64,000 nucleotides of DNA from Antedon mediterranea (lineage: Eukaryota > Echinodermata > Crinoidea > Comatulida > Antedonidae), in NCBI RefSeq assembly GCF_964355755.1, contig NC_092680.1:19321001-19385000 (forward strand), written 5' to 3'. A program made the position numbers and the translations under genes. Below are positions 13,080 to 25,200 of this stretch, one piece after another. Position 1 is the stretch's first letter, and each line of letters opens with the position of its first letter. The notes beneath the pieces were generated by a model, which made no database searches, was not told where the DNA came from, and saw nothing but the letters and a program-made list of their open reading frames with translations.

Positions 13080-16000
13080 TTTTGTGTTTCTGCCTAAGTC
13101 AGCTGTGTGACTTAGGCAATTAAGGAGAGCTGACTTATGATCTGCCTAACTCACTTCTTATATCATTATACTGTCTTCTGTACATTATCTGAGTGCTTTT
13201 ATATACATTTGCACATGCTCATATCGTTTTTTGTGTTTCTGCCTAAGTCAGCTGTGTGACTTAGGCAATTAAGGAGAGGAGACTCATGATTTTTTAAATA
13301 AAATAAGAAATACATTTTTATAGTATATTTTTTAATCCATTTGTTACAAATTCTTTCTCTTTTATTGCTACTTTCTTTTTCTAAAACCATCAGTGTTAAT
13401 TTTAATCTGAAGAGCTGATGCTATTAAATTTTGATACTTAAAGGTAGCATTTTTTGTATATAGATGATATCGACAGCCTCATAACAAAAGTGTCTGAGTC
13501 ATAATTTTTTTTTTTCTGCCTAACTCACTGCTTATATCAATATACTATATTTTTTGTGTTTCTGCCCAAGTCAGCTGTGTGACTTAGGCAATTAAGGAGA
13601 GCTGACTTATGATCTGCCTATCTCACTGCTTATATCATTATACTGCCCTCTGTACATTATCTGAGTGCTTTTATATACATTTGCACATGCTCAAATCGTT
13701 TTTTGTGTTTCTGCCTAAGTCAGCTATGTGACTTAGGCAATTAAGGAGAGGAGACTCATGATTTTTTAAATAAAATAAGAAATACATTTTTATAGTATAT
13801 TTTTTAACCAATTTGTTACAAATTTTTTCTCTTTTATTGCTACTTTCCTTTTCTAAATTCATCAGTGTTAATTTTAATCTGAAGAGCTGATGCTATTAAA
13901 TTTTGTTACTTAAAGGAAGCATTTTTTGTATATAGATGATATCGACAGCCTTATAACAAAAGTGTCTAAGACATAATTTTTTTTCTACCTAACTCACTGC
14001 TTATATCAATATACTATATTTTTTGTGTTTCTGCCCAAGTCAGCTGTGTGACTTAGGCAATTAAGGAGAGCTGACTTATGGTCTGCCTAACTCACTGCTT
14101 ATATCAATATACTATATTTTTGGGGTTTTTTGCCCAAGTCAGCTGTGTGACTTAGGCAATTAAGGAGAGCTGACTTATGATCTGCCTAACTCACTGCTTA
14201 TATCAATATACTATATTTTTTGGGTTTCTGCCCAAGTCAGCTGTGTGACTTAGGCAATTAAGGAGAGCTGACTTATGATCTGCCTAACTCACTGCTTATA
14301 TCAATATACTATATTTTTTGTGTTTCTGGCCAAGTCAGCTGTGTGACTTAGGCAATTAAGGAGAGCTGACTTATGATCTGCCTAACTCACTGCTTATATC
14401 AATATACTATATTTTTTGTGTTTCTGCCTAAGTCAGCTGTGTGACTTAGGTTATTAAGGAGAGCTGACTTATGATCTGCCTAACTCACTGATTATATCAT
14501 TATACTGCCCTCTGTACATTATCTGCCTGAGTGCTTTTATATACATTTGCACATGCTCAGATCGTTTTTTGTGTTTCTGCCTTAGTCAGCTGTGTGACTT
14601 AGGCAATTAAGTAGAGGAGATTCATGATTTTTTAAATAAAATAAATACATTTTTATAGTATATTTTTTAACCCATTTGTTACAAATTCTTTCTCTTTTAT
14701 TGCTACTTTCCTTTTCTAAAATCATCAGTGTTAATTTTAATCTGAAGAGCTGATGCTATTAAATTTTGTTACTTAAAGGTAGCATTTTTTGTATATAGAT
14801 GATATCGACAGCCTCATAACAAAAGTGTCTAAGTCATAATTTGTTTTTTGTTTTTCTGCCTAACTCACTGCTTATATCAATATACTATATTTTGTGTGTT
14901 TCTGCCTAAGTCAGCTGTGTGACTTAGGCAATTAAGGAGAGCTGACTTATGAACAGTAGTAGCTTCAAGATCAACCAATCAATTTAAGTCCGGTCTTGAA
15001 CGGGCATGGTCCAACCACCCTCTTAAATTTGCGCCATATTCAAGAGTTGATGTAATTATCAAGAGGGGCTTATAGGCATAGCCTAGCCTCGACTCCGGAC
15101 CCAGCATTGCTGAGCTCCGGAAACAAGTAAACAAGTAAACAAGTAAACAGCCTAACTCACTGCTTATATCATTATACTGCCCTCTGTACATTATCTGAGT
15201 GCTTTTGTATACATTTGCACATGCTCAGATCGTTTTTTTGTATTTCTGCCTAAGTCAGCTGTGTGACTTAGGCAATTAAGGAGAGGAGACTCATGATTTT
15301 TTAAATAAAATTAGAAATACACTTTTATAGTATATTTTTTAACCCATTTGTTACAAATTCTTTCTCTTTTATTGCTACTTTCCTTTTCTAAAATCATCAG
15401 TGTTAATTTTAATCTGAAGAGCTAATGCTATTAAATTTTGTTACTTAAAGGTAGCATTTTTTGTATATAGATGATATCGACAGCTTCATAACAAAAGTAT
15501 CTAAGTCATATTTTTTTTCTTGCCTAACTCACTGCTTACATCAATATACTATATTTGTTGTGTTTCTGGCCAAGTCAGCTGTGTGACTTAGGCAATTAAT
15601 GAGAGCTGACTTATGATCTGCCTAACTCACTGCTTATATCAATATACTATATTTTTTGTGTTTCTGCCTAAGTCAGCTGTGTGACTTAGGCAATTAAGGA
15701 GAGCTGACTTATGATCTGCCTAACTCACTGCTTATATCATTATATCTGCCCTCTGTACATTATCTGAGTGCTTTTATATACATTTGCACATGCTCAGATC
15801 GTTTTTTGGTGTTTCTTCCTAAGTCAGCTGTGTGACTTAGGCAATTAAGGAGAGGAGACTCATGATTTTTTAAATAAAATAAGAAATACATTTTTATAGT
15901 ATATTTTTAACCCATTTGTTACAAATTCTTTCTCTTTTATTGCTACTTTCTTTTTCTAAAACCATCAGTGTTAATTTTAATCTGAAGAGCTGATGCTATT

Positions 16001-16335
16001 AAATTTTGTTACTTAAAGGTAGCATTTTTTGTATATAGATGATATCGACAGCCTCATAACAAAAGTGTCTAAGTCATAATTTGTTTTTTTTTTTTCTGCC
16101 TAACTCACTGCTTATATCAATATACTATATTTTTTGTGTTTCTGCCCAAGTCAGCTGTGTGACTTAGGCAATTAAGGAGAGCTGACTTATGATCTGCCTA
16201 ACTCACTGCTTATATCATTATACTGCCCTCTGTACATTATCTGAGTGCTTTTATATACATTTGCACATGCTCAGATCGTTTTGTGTTTGCAATTAAGGAG
16301 AGGAGACTCATGATTTTTTAAATAAAACAAGAAAT
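13080..16335. repeat. Hairpin-bearing satellite with higher-order structure
   Basis: Tandem units of about 91-104 bp centred on GCCTAAGTCAGCTGTGTGACTTAGGC, a 10-bp perfect inverted stem with a 6-nt loop; about 16 copies were counted by eye. These alternate with a longer segment (CATGATTTTTTAAATAAAATAAG ... GATATCGACAGCCTCATAAC) present about five times, giving a second-order repeat. The 60-70 residue frames inside are repeat products, not genes. Confidence 0.9.
14951..15150 (-). mobile_element. Insertion within satellite unit
   Basis: About 200 bp unlike the rest of the array interrupts a unit between CTGACTTATGA and CCTAACTCACTGC. Its right end has three tandem AACAAGTA copies, as expected of a SINE or LINE tail read on the - strand. 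The family is not recognised. Confidence 0.5.
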
Positions 16336-16356
16336 ACATTTTTATAGTATATTTTT

Positions 16357-16532
16357 AGTCGCGTGGACGCGACTCTATAGTTCACTATGTCGGTCGGTCG
16401 GTCGGTCTGTCGGTCCGGTATCACTATGCGTTTTATCGCTTTTCTGTACTTTTTGAACTGTTTTGATGTACAGAAAAGTTTTAAAGTACATTACTTTTTG
16501 AAAGTTCATTTTTTTCTGAGAGCACGCGACTT
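16357..16532 (+). mobile_element. TCGCGTG/CACGCGA-ended MITE, compact form
   Basis: Left end TAGTCGCGTGGACGCGACTC, right end GAGCACGCGACTTA, giving 9-bp terminal inverted repeats AGTCGCGTG/CACGCGACT. The interior shares CGGTATCACTATGCGTTTTA with 11630. It sits between the satellite and the large foldback array. Confidence 0.7.
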
Positions 16533-16549
16533 ATGGCTGTTGGCCTTAT

Positions 16550-18335
16550 TGGAAAAAATCCCTGTACTATAGTACAGGAAAATTTTCGAAAAATTGCCAA
16601 TTTTCCACCCTTTTATTTTTGATATAATTGCTTACTATAGCATAATTAACATGCGCAGACTCAAATAATGCTCTCTGCGCATGTCTATTGTGATATAGTA
16701 ACCATTTATGTCGAGAATTAAAAGGTTCGAATTTTGGTCAATTTTTGAAAAAATCCCTGTACTATAGTACAGGAAAATTGTCAAAAAATTGCCAATTTTC
16801 GACCCTTTTTTTTTTTATAAAATTGCTTACTATAGCATAATTAATATGCGCAGACTCAAATAAGGCATTCTGCGCATTGTAATTGTGATATAGTAACCAT
16901 TTATATCGAAAAATAAAAGGGTCGAATTTTGGTCATTTTTTAAAAAAATCCCTGTACTATAGTACAGGGAAAATTGTCGAAGAATTGCCAATTTTCGACC
17001 CTTTTTTTTTTATATAATTGCTTACTATGGCATAATTAACATGCGCAGACTCAAATAAGGCGTTCTGCGCATGTCTATTGTGCTATAGTAACCATTTATA
17101 TCGAAAAATAAAAGGGTCGAATTTTGATCTTTTTTTTGAAAAAAATCCCTGTACTATAGTACAGGAAAATTTTCGAAAAGTTGCCAATTTTCGACCCTTT
17201 TATTTTTTGATATAATTGCTTACAAAAGCATAATTAACATGCGCAGACTCAAATAATGCGTTCTGCGCATGTCTATTGTGCTATAGTAACCATTTATATC
17301 GAAAAATAAAAGGGTCGAATTTTGGTCATTTTTTGAAAATTGCCAATTTTTGACCCTTTTATTTGTTGATATAATTGCTTACAAAAGCATAATTAACATG
17401 CGCAGACTCAAATAAGGCGTTCTGCGCATGTCTATTTTGCTATAGTAACCATTTATATCGAAAAATAAAAGGGTCGAATTTTGGTTATCTTTTGAAAAAT
17501 TCCCTGTACTATAGTACAGGAAAATTTTCGAAAATTACAAATTTTCGACCCTTTTATTTTTTGATATAATTGCTTACTATAGCATAATTACAATGCGCAG
17601 AGTCAAATAAGGCGTTTTGCGCATGTCTATTGTGCTATAGTAACCATTTATATCGAAAAATAAAAAGGTCGAATTTTGGCAATTTTTTTACCCTTTTATT
17701 TTTTACTATAGCATAATTAAAAAAAATCCCTGTACAGGGAAAATTGTCGAAGAATTGCCAATTTTCGACCCTTTTTTTGTGGATATAATTGCTTACTATG
17801 GCATAATTAACATATGCAGAGTCAAATAAGGCGTTCTACGCATGTCTATTGTGCTATAGTAACCATTTATATCGAAAAATAAAAAGGTCGAATTTTGGCA
17901 ATTTTTCGAAAAAATCCCTGTACTAGTACAGGGAAATTTTCGAAAAATTGCAAATTTTCGACCCTTTTATTTTTTTATATAATTGCTTACTATAGCATAA
18001 TTACAATGCGCAGAGTCAAATAAGGCATTTTGCGCATCTCTATTGTGCTATACAGTAGTAACCGTTTATATCGGAAAATAAAAGGGTCGAATTTTGAATA
18101 TTTTTGTAACCTTTTATTTTTTGATATAATTGCTTACTATAGCATAATTACAATGCGCAGACTCAAATAATGCGTTCTACGCATGTCTATTGTGCTATAG
18201 TAACCATTTATATCGAAAAATAAAAAGGTCGAATTTTTGTCATTTTTTTACCCTTTCATTTTTTGATATAATTGCTTACTATATCATAATATAGCTATTT
18301 TATTATGCTATAGTAACCATTTATATGAAAAAATC
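16550..18335. repeat. Self-complementary (foldback) repeat array, main block
   Basis: About nine tandem units, mostly ~195-210 bp apart (ATGCGCAGA-type landmarks near 16649, 16846, 17040, 17240, 17398, 17597, 17808, 18006, 18151). Each unit has two dyad centres: the perfect palindrome CCTGTACTATAGTACAGG, and ATGCGCAGA...TCTGCGCAT flanked by TTACTATAGCA/TGCTATAGTAA. The array therefore reads almost the same on both strands. No coding capacity. Confidence 0.9.
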
Positions 18336-19248
18336 AATATTTTGGAAACTAGCAAACATATACAAGAACCACTATTTTAAATTATTTTAGTTGGCATGTG
18401 CGAAGAAGATTTTATTTTTCAACTTGTAATTCTGGTATTTCATTAATTTTTCAATAATATAAGTCAATATTACTTTTCATTGGTTATTGGTTGTACTTAA
18501 TAATAATTATAAAATGTAGTACAGTGATTATTTTCAATAAAAATAATAAATATACAATATTGATTATTTATAAGTACAATTTCAAAAAATCAATGTACTA
18601 TATGTTTATTATGGTTATCACTATTATTAAAAATTATTATTATTTTTGAATAAAGTTCACAAGAAAAATTAAGATAAAATCCCTTCTCTACTTGGAAATA
18701 ATTCGTGCAGAATATCCAACAGTCAACTTTTGGAATAAATGTCTGTTGGCATAATTACACACATAAAGTAGGCCCTACTGTGAATATTCTGATGCTATAA
18801 CTGCAGAAATCCACATTTAATTAAGTAAAGAGGGCTGCAAATTCCATTTGGTAAAGTTTGTCTATTGTACAAAAAATAGTTTTTGGAAAAAAAATGAAGA
18901 AATTTCGGCCCTTTTATTTTTCGACATACAGTATTTTTTTCCGATGATGACAAATTAGCGCATTTGGAAAATTGCTTATTATCCAAAAGGGTCATAATGG
19001 GTATCATTTCGGTAAGTAAAGTATATTCTTGCTTTTTACAATTTTCTGGTATTAACCCTACCATCTAAATACATAATCTCTCCTATTAAACTAAAGAAAC
19101 ACACAAGAGAATTGGCCACAAAAGTGTACTGTACACTGTACTACAGTAAGAAATAATGGAAAACGGCGGGAAAATTAAATATTTTAACTAAAAAATTGAT
19201 GCAGCTAACCCTTGTGGAAGTTGTTGCAAGGCTGCTATCCCTGGTGTT
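18336..19248. other. AT-rich gene-free stretch
   Basis: Follows the foldback array. A stray GGCCCTTTTATTTTTCGACAT fragment near 18900 resembles the array. It is the 3' flank of the ENPP-like gene, which ends at 19249. Confidence 0.5.
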
Positions 19249-22200
19249 TTAGTTCCTGACGGACCACATTTCAGGGTATAACAGCTTTTTCAACATCATA
19301 GCCTCTGCTTCGGATGAGTCGAGTGTCTGATCCCGGAAGAAAACAATTCCCGTCAGCTGTTCAATATCACTGATTGTTGCTCGGTGATCGGCAAGGTTTT
19401 CATCAAAATTCTAAAGAAATGAGAAAAAGCACTTTACGTATTTATTCTATTAAACGCCTCCTCGAAAAAACGCCCTATGGCTCTAATAAACTCCTAAAAT
19501 CCTTCTAAACGTTTATTCGAATAAATAAGCTAATTTTAATTTTCTTTACACAAGAAATGTGGAGAAACAGCAGTTACAAAGAACTGCCATCTTTTATTTG
19601 GTGGGTTTATAGCTTATGAAATCACATCTTCGCCATTGTATCATTTACCTTGCAATTAGGAGGTGATTCGTTTGAGTGAGGCAGGATGAAGGATAGAATA
19701 TCAATATCTTCCGGTCTTTTTCCACATGACGAAAATACTCTGTTACTAACACGACATCGGGTCACGATGTAATAGTAGGCTGTGGGTACAGGAGTTTCTC
19801 CGATCCAATTAGAACTGTAATTTGAATGATAATAATAATAACAATGGTTGTTATAAAATGTCATCATGTGAACCAAAAACAGTATAAGCAGATTGGAAAT
19901 GCATATCCGAGAATAATCTTCCACTAAGTCAGATATGACGCAATTTGTGCGGAAATGTTTACGAATTGACGTCTAGAATCGAGTCTGCCCGAGAATTGAG
20001 ACCTGATTCTAAAATCACAGGACTTTAAAATACTACACATGCGCGCAACGGAAAAAAAAGAAATTAATGCTATATTTACCTTCCAGCAAGTTCATAATAT
20101 GTATCTACTCTTGAATCGTGGTTCGTGTCGAAAATTGGTCCAACTACGACATTGACACCTTTGTGCGTGTCTGCCCATCTTAGTGTTTGGCTAACAAGTC
20201 TGCTCCAATAACCTAAGATAAGAAAAACAGATCTATATGTGGTGAAAAATGCTATTTTCAAACAGACTATAACTTCCCCTTAATACGTACTATAACAAGT
20301 GTTTGGGAAGTGGGGGTAGGAGTAATTATACATAGTAACAGAAGCTTCAGTTCAGATGGGAAATGGAATTGCGGTGATTACACCACGAACTAATCGATTT
20401 ATTCATGTACACATTTAACTATTTGTTTAATGGATACCTTCTAGGATAATCTTAAGCTCTGTCTAGACTATCAAACTAGTTCGTGTGTTGTGCCCAAATA
20501 TGGTAGTGATATGCTTAAATATGGTAGTGATATGACACCATCGTGTCCATATATGGGCATGTCACATTTTGTTTTGTCACATAAAAGTTTGATAGTTTGA
20601 CAGAGCTTTACTGAGCGCGATAGTAAAAAAATAGTATTAGGCCTACCGGTGTAGAAATAAGTGTACATCGGGACAATGTTTGATGAAACAAGGCAATTGA
20701 TCTGGTCAGTCTGGTCGTTTGTAGTTCCTGTTCCACCAGTATTTCCTGTATATTCTACAATAACAATAACATATTGTAAGTTACATTTAATAAGTTTAAA
20801 ATTTAAAATGATAATTGTTTTAACTAGCTTTCCGTCAGAAAGCTAAAAGTAATTGGCCAAATTAGTTTAAACTCCTTCATGTTCTGACGTAATTTGACCT
20901 GATGCTAAGTATATAATTAAGAAAACTTGTACTAATATGCAGATGTTGACAAAGGGCCGAGATATTTAGGAAGGCACCCTTAGTCGTCCATTAGCCGGGG
21001 GGGGGGGGGGGGGGTGTATCAAAGGCTTTGGGGTATCAAAGATCTTTGGTGGGTATCAAAGATCTTTGGGGTATCAAATGTATCTGGGGTGTATCAAAGT
21101 TCTTTGGGGAGGGGGAGTATCAAAGGTCTTGAGGGAGGTACCAAATGCTTTGGGGGTAGCAAAGGCCTTTGGGGGTATCAAAGGCCCTTGGGGGTAGGAC
21201 GTATCAAAGTATTATCTTGAGTGTTTGCACCCAGTATAGTAGGTCATTTTAGTCGCAGTCGTACGGTACATAATAAAAATATAAACTTAGTGATGTGTGA
21301 AAAATAATAACTTACTACTGCAGCTATAGAGAAAACGCTTGCTAAGTCCATTTTGGTATTGTGGTCCAATGTACGCGTTACATTTAACACTATTCTCGGT
21401 TTGAATACGAATATCATCTTTTGTACAAGTATCAATTGGTGATATATAGTTTGTCTGAAATTACAAAGCATATATTGTAACTGAATACAAAACAGTATAT
21501 AAAAAGAAACAAATTTTAAAATGTTCACAACTCAAATTCAAACTAGTTTGGCAACAAATGTGATATTTCCAAAAATGGTAGTGATATGAAATCATCATGT
21601 CCATATATGGGCATATCACTTTTATTTTGTCCTATAACGTTTGATAGTGAAGACGGATCTTAATACAATTGAAAGAAATAAAACATTTTCTTTGGGGCTA
21701 AAATGTGACGTCTTTCCCTAAGCTAACTCTTAACCTAATCACATGAGATGCTGTATTACGGATTTGCCTGTGAAACTGGATGGATAAATATTGTCACGAG
21801 GAGATACAGAAAGAGGATTAAACCACTTTATTTTAGGTAAAAGGAGTTTTATAAGTATTCGTTGGTTTTAAGTGGCAGTATACAAATTATTCCTACACTT
21901 ATACAACAGCTGCTGCTTTTATGGATTTTTTTCGAGAGCTTCTCCAACTTTCGTAAATCCTTGATTTACACCGAAGTGGTTATGATGGTGTCGTGAATAA
22001 TGTTGCTGAACTTTCGACAGCATAGTAAAATTAAGATAAACTTGAGTTTTATGACAACATGTATCGTTGTTACGCCGAACAACATCATCAGTGTAACAAG
22101 TGATTAAAGGTACTTAAACAATTGCCAAACGTTCGGCGATTTCGAAATGTATAAACTTATTTAACACATATTATAATATTATGGAAGCGTAACAGTACAA

Positions 22201-25200
22201 TTGAGGCTATAACAGCTGTATATAAAGCCATGTTGGAAATACTTACATTTTCAGGTAGAGTGTAAGTAAGCATTCGTTGAATTTTGATATAATTGTCGTA
22301 TGCACTAATAAACCGTGTTTGATAGAGCAAACCAAAGTCTACACCTAGTGGGTTAGTTTCGTTTACCAGGATAGGAAAGCCATACGGTGCATTTGTTGCC
22401 CTACTGGAAGATTCTACAAGATAAAATTTGCATAAGTTGCAGGTGTAAGTAGAACCATATAGTTCACTTTTACTTAATGAGATGGAATATCGGAATTAAA
22501 CAAAACAAAAGCATGGGTTGTTACTAGTGAAATATGATTAATAATTACGGTCTATCTATGACGTAAGGTATTGCAAGGGTAAACCAAAGACCCCTACTGA
22601 ATGGGGTTTAGCTTGTTCTCTATAACGGGTTAGTATATACCTATAACTAATTTGGATGATGTTTATAATAATTGTAAAATACAAAATTGTCAGTATGATG
22701 CTACATTAATTTAATACAGTTTTAAAGAACTTACTTTCATTTTGATCTAAATCCAAATCCGAGTCAAAAAACCTACCGTCACGGTTAGAAAATTGCGTAT
22801 TTGCAAGAAAAGACTGAAATTTACAACAAATTAAATTAATATCATTAAATGCTTTTTTAATTTTTTTGTTTAATTCATGTTGAGCGTAATAGAGATGACC
22901 ACTGTCAATTTTCCATAATTTCATGATCAAATTCCGGGAAAGAAATCACATTTGAAACACACGTGTATGATAGACCATAATCTTACATGATACAGCCATC
23001 ATATGTGAGCCACATGAGTTGCTGTACAAAGAATTTGCCTATGATACGGGACATTATTATGTAATAAGAGGATTGATTTGCTTACTATTAAATCTTGTGC
23101 TGTGCACGAGCATCCTGAATTATACGCATTGTAACGTCTGTCTCGTTCAATGTTGTCACGTGGGTATGTAACTGATGTAGTGTTCTCGTTGTTGCTTCTG
23201 TAAGATGGCGTTCCAAATGAACCAGGACGTTGTAATGTAGACCTCATACTACCAGCTGTTCCGTTGTTTGGTTCAGGCGTTACATCAATCAGTTCTATCA
23301 ATTTAAAACGGTATTATGTTTGTTTGTATTTTCTCGAGAGATAAATAAACAGGTAATGAGAAACTTCCTATACTAAAATTTAAGTAATTTATAAACAATG
23401 TCACTACTTCTTGGGGGCCAGTCGGCTATTTTTCATTCACTATACACATTGACAATACATGAAATTAAATAAATATATATAGGTAAATAATCAGAGACAC
23501 AGAATATTTTCTATATTTGTTTTATAGTATAATATACGTTCATGCCATCTCCCCTACCCCTGTAAAAGACATAACCAACCTGCCATGTGTTTTATAGTAT
23601 AATATACGTTCATGCCCTCTCCCCTAGCCCTGTAAAAGACATAACCAACCTGCCATGAGATTGTACAGTTCTACATTTGCCACAGACTCTCTCAATACCA
23701 AACCATTTCTGAAACTCGGTCCAAATCCGACAAATAAACCCTTTTTACAAATAAAAAAAACGTAATTAATTTGTATGATATTTATCATAGACCTAGGTGT
23801 TTTTATAATGGAAAAATAGGAAGATTATGCAATGCAATTAAGAAGTAGGATTGTAGGATCGATTTCTGTATTTAAGTGGTAACATTACAGGTACACGATC
23901 TTAAAATAATACGTATAAAATATGTTAATGCTTTGGCCTATATCTAGTCCTGAAACTAATGTTCTCTAAACAAACGACCAATTATTATTGCCACAAAATA
24001 TGAGACGTATTCGACTGCCAATTTCCTACTTCATGTTTGAACGGTTACAAAAAGATAGTAAAATCACTAGAAATATATATCCATGAGCAATATACGTGTG
24101 AATGTTCAAAGCACATTATGGTTACAATTAACCACATACTTACATGCATCGACATGTTGAATGGATCAAATCCGGTATTAGCACCTCTGCAGTAATCCCG
24201 ATTGTAGGATGATTTACGACTAAAATCAACAAACATTTACAATTCAATTTATTTATTTAATTGTCTCTTATCACAGAAAGACAAGCTAAGTGATGATGAA
24301 AATGTCAAGATTTGGTACTGTACCCTTCCAACTATCACAAACAATTATCTTTAGCTTTTTAGGATGAGCTGATATTAGTTGATTATCCATGTAAGATGTC
24401 ACTTCCTACATTAATCGCTTCATAAATTACTAAGGATAACAGGCTTTTTTTTAAATATAATTTTATGTTCATATCTATAGATACTAGATCTACAATAAAA
24501 ATCTATTTAAAATTCACTTGGTCCGATTTGAACCTTTGAAATCTCACGTACAGGGTGGGCGAGTGTCTTACATAAAAGAATCTTAATGGTAAAAACCATG
24601 AAGTATTCTCAAAGCTACATACCTGCCGGAAAATACGGTTTCATTATCCATGACTACGACAAGAGGTGTAATTCTTTCGTTGCTGCCAAAGTGATAACGT
24701 GATGGAATTGTTAAGTTTCTCATGTAGATGGAAGCAAAATCCTCTTTACACTGAAATAAATGACAAAAACAGTTACAGATTTATTGAAAGTTCAAACCTT
24801 CTGATAATTTTGGTTTTCTTTTATTAATATTATGGAGGAGTATTTATATCTTGTTGACACTGTAGATCGTGAGTAGAGTATGGGGTCTATCCTTTGTATG
24901 TATTGGAGGTTGTCCATGTACCAAGATACATCGAGATAGGGAAAACGACTTATCACTCCAATATACTATTTACATTTAGTTTCTCCGAATTTATTTGAAA
25001 TTAAATGGTCTTTAATCATAATGTGAAAAATCATAGATACTTACAACCAATCGTTCCGCTAAATCTTCTGTCGTATTATACTTAGCACCTATATTGAAAA
25101 AAGTTTAAAATATTTTCTTACAATAAGACGGAGACATCAAAACCCTTTTAGTTATCAATAAATATTTACATTTTTAAAACGGGTATTAAGACGTTTTTCC

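Noticed and set aside
13199-13862. Two similar 63-residue frames (- strand)
   Set aside because: They are two copies of the same satellite segment, so their similarity reflects repeat structure and not a gene family.
13080-16335. CRISPR-like array (repeats with hairpins and spacers)
   Set aside because: Eukaryotic context; the spacers are themselves repeats of one another and no cas genes are present.
18795-19064. 89-residue open frame (- strand)
   Set aside because: No family resemblance, AT-rich, next to repeat debris and without splice or promoter support.
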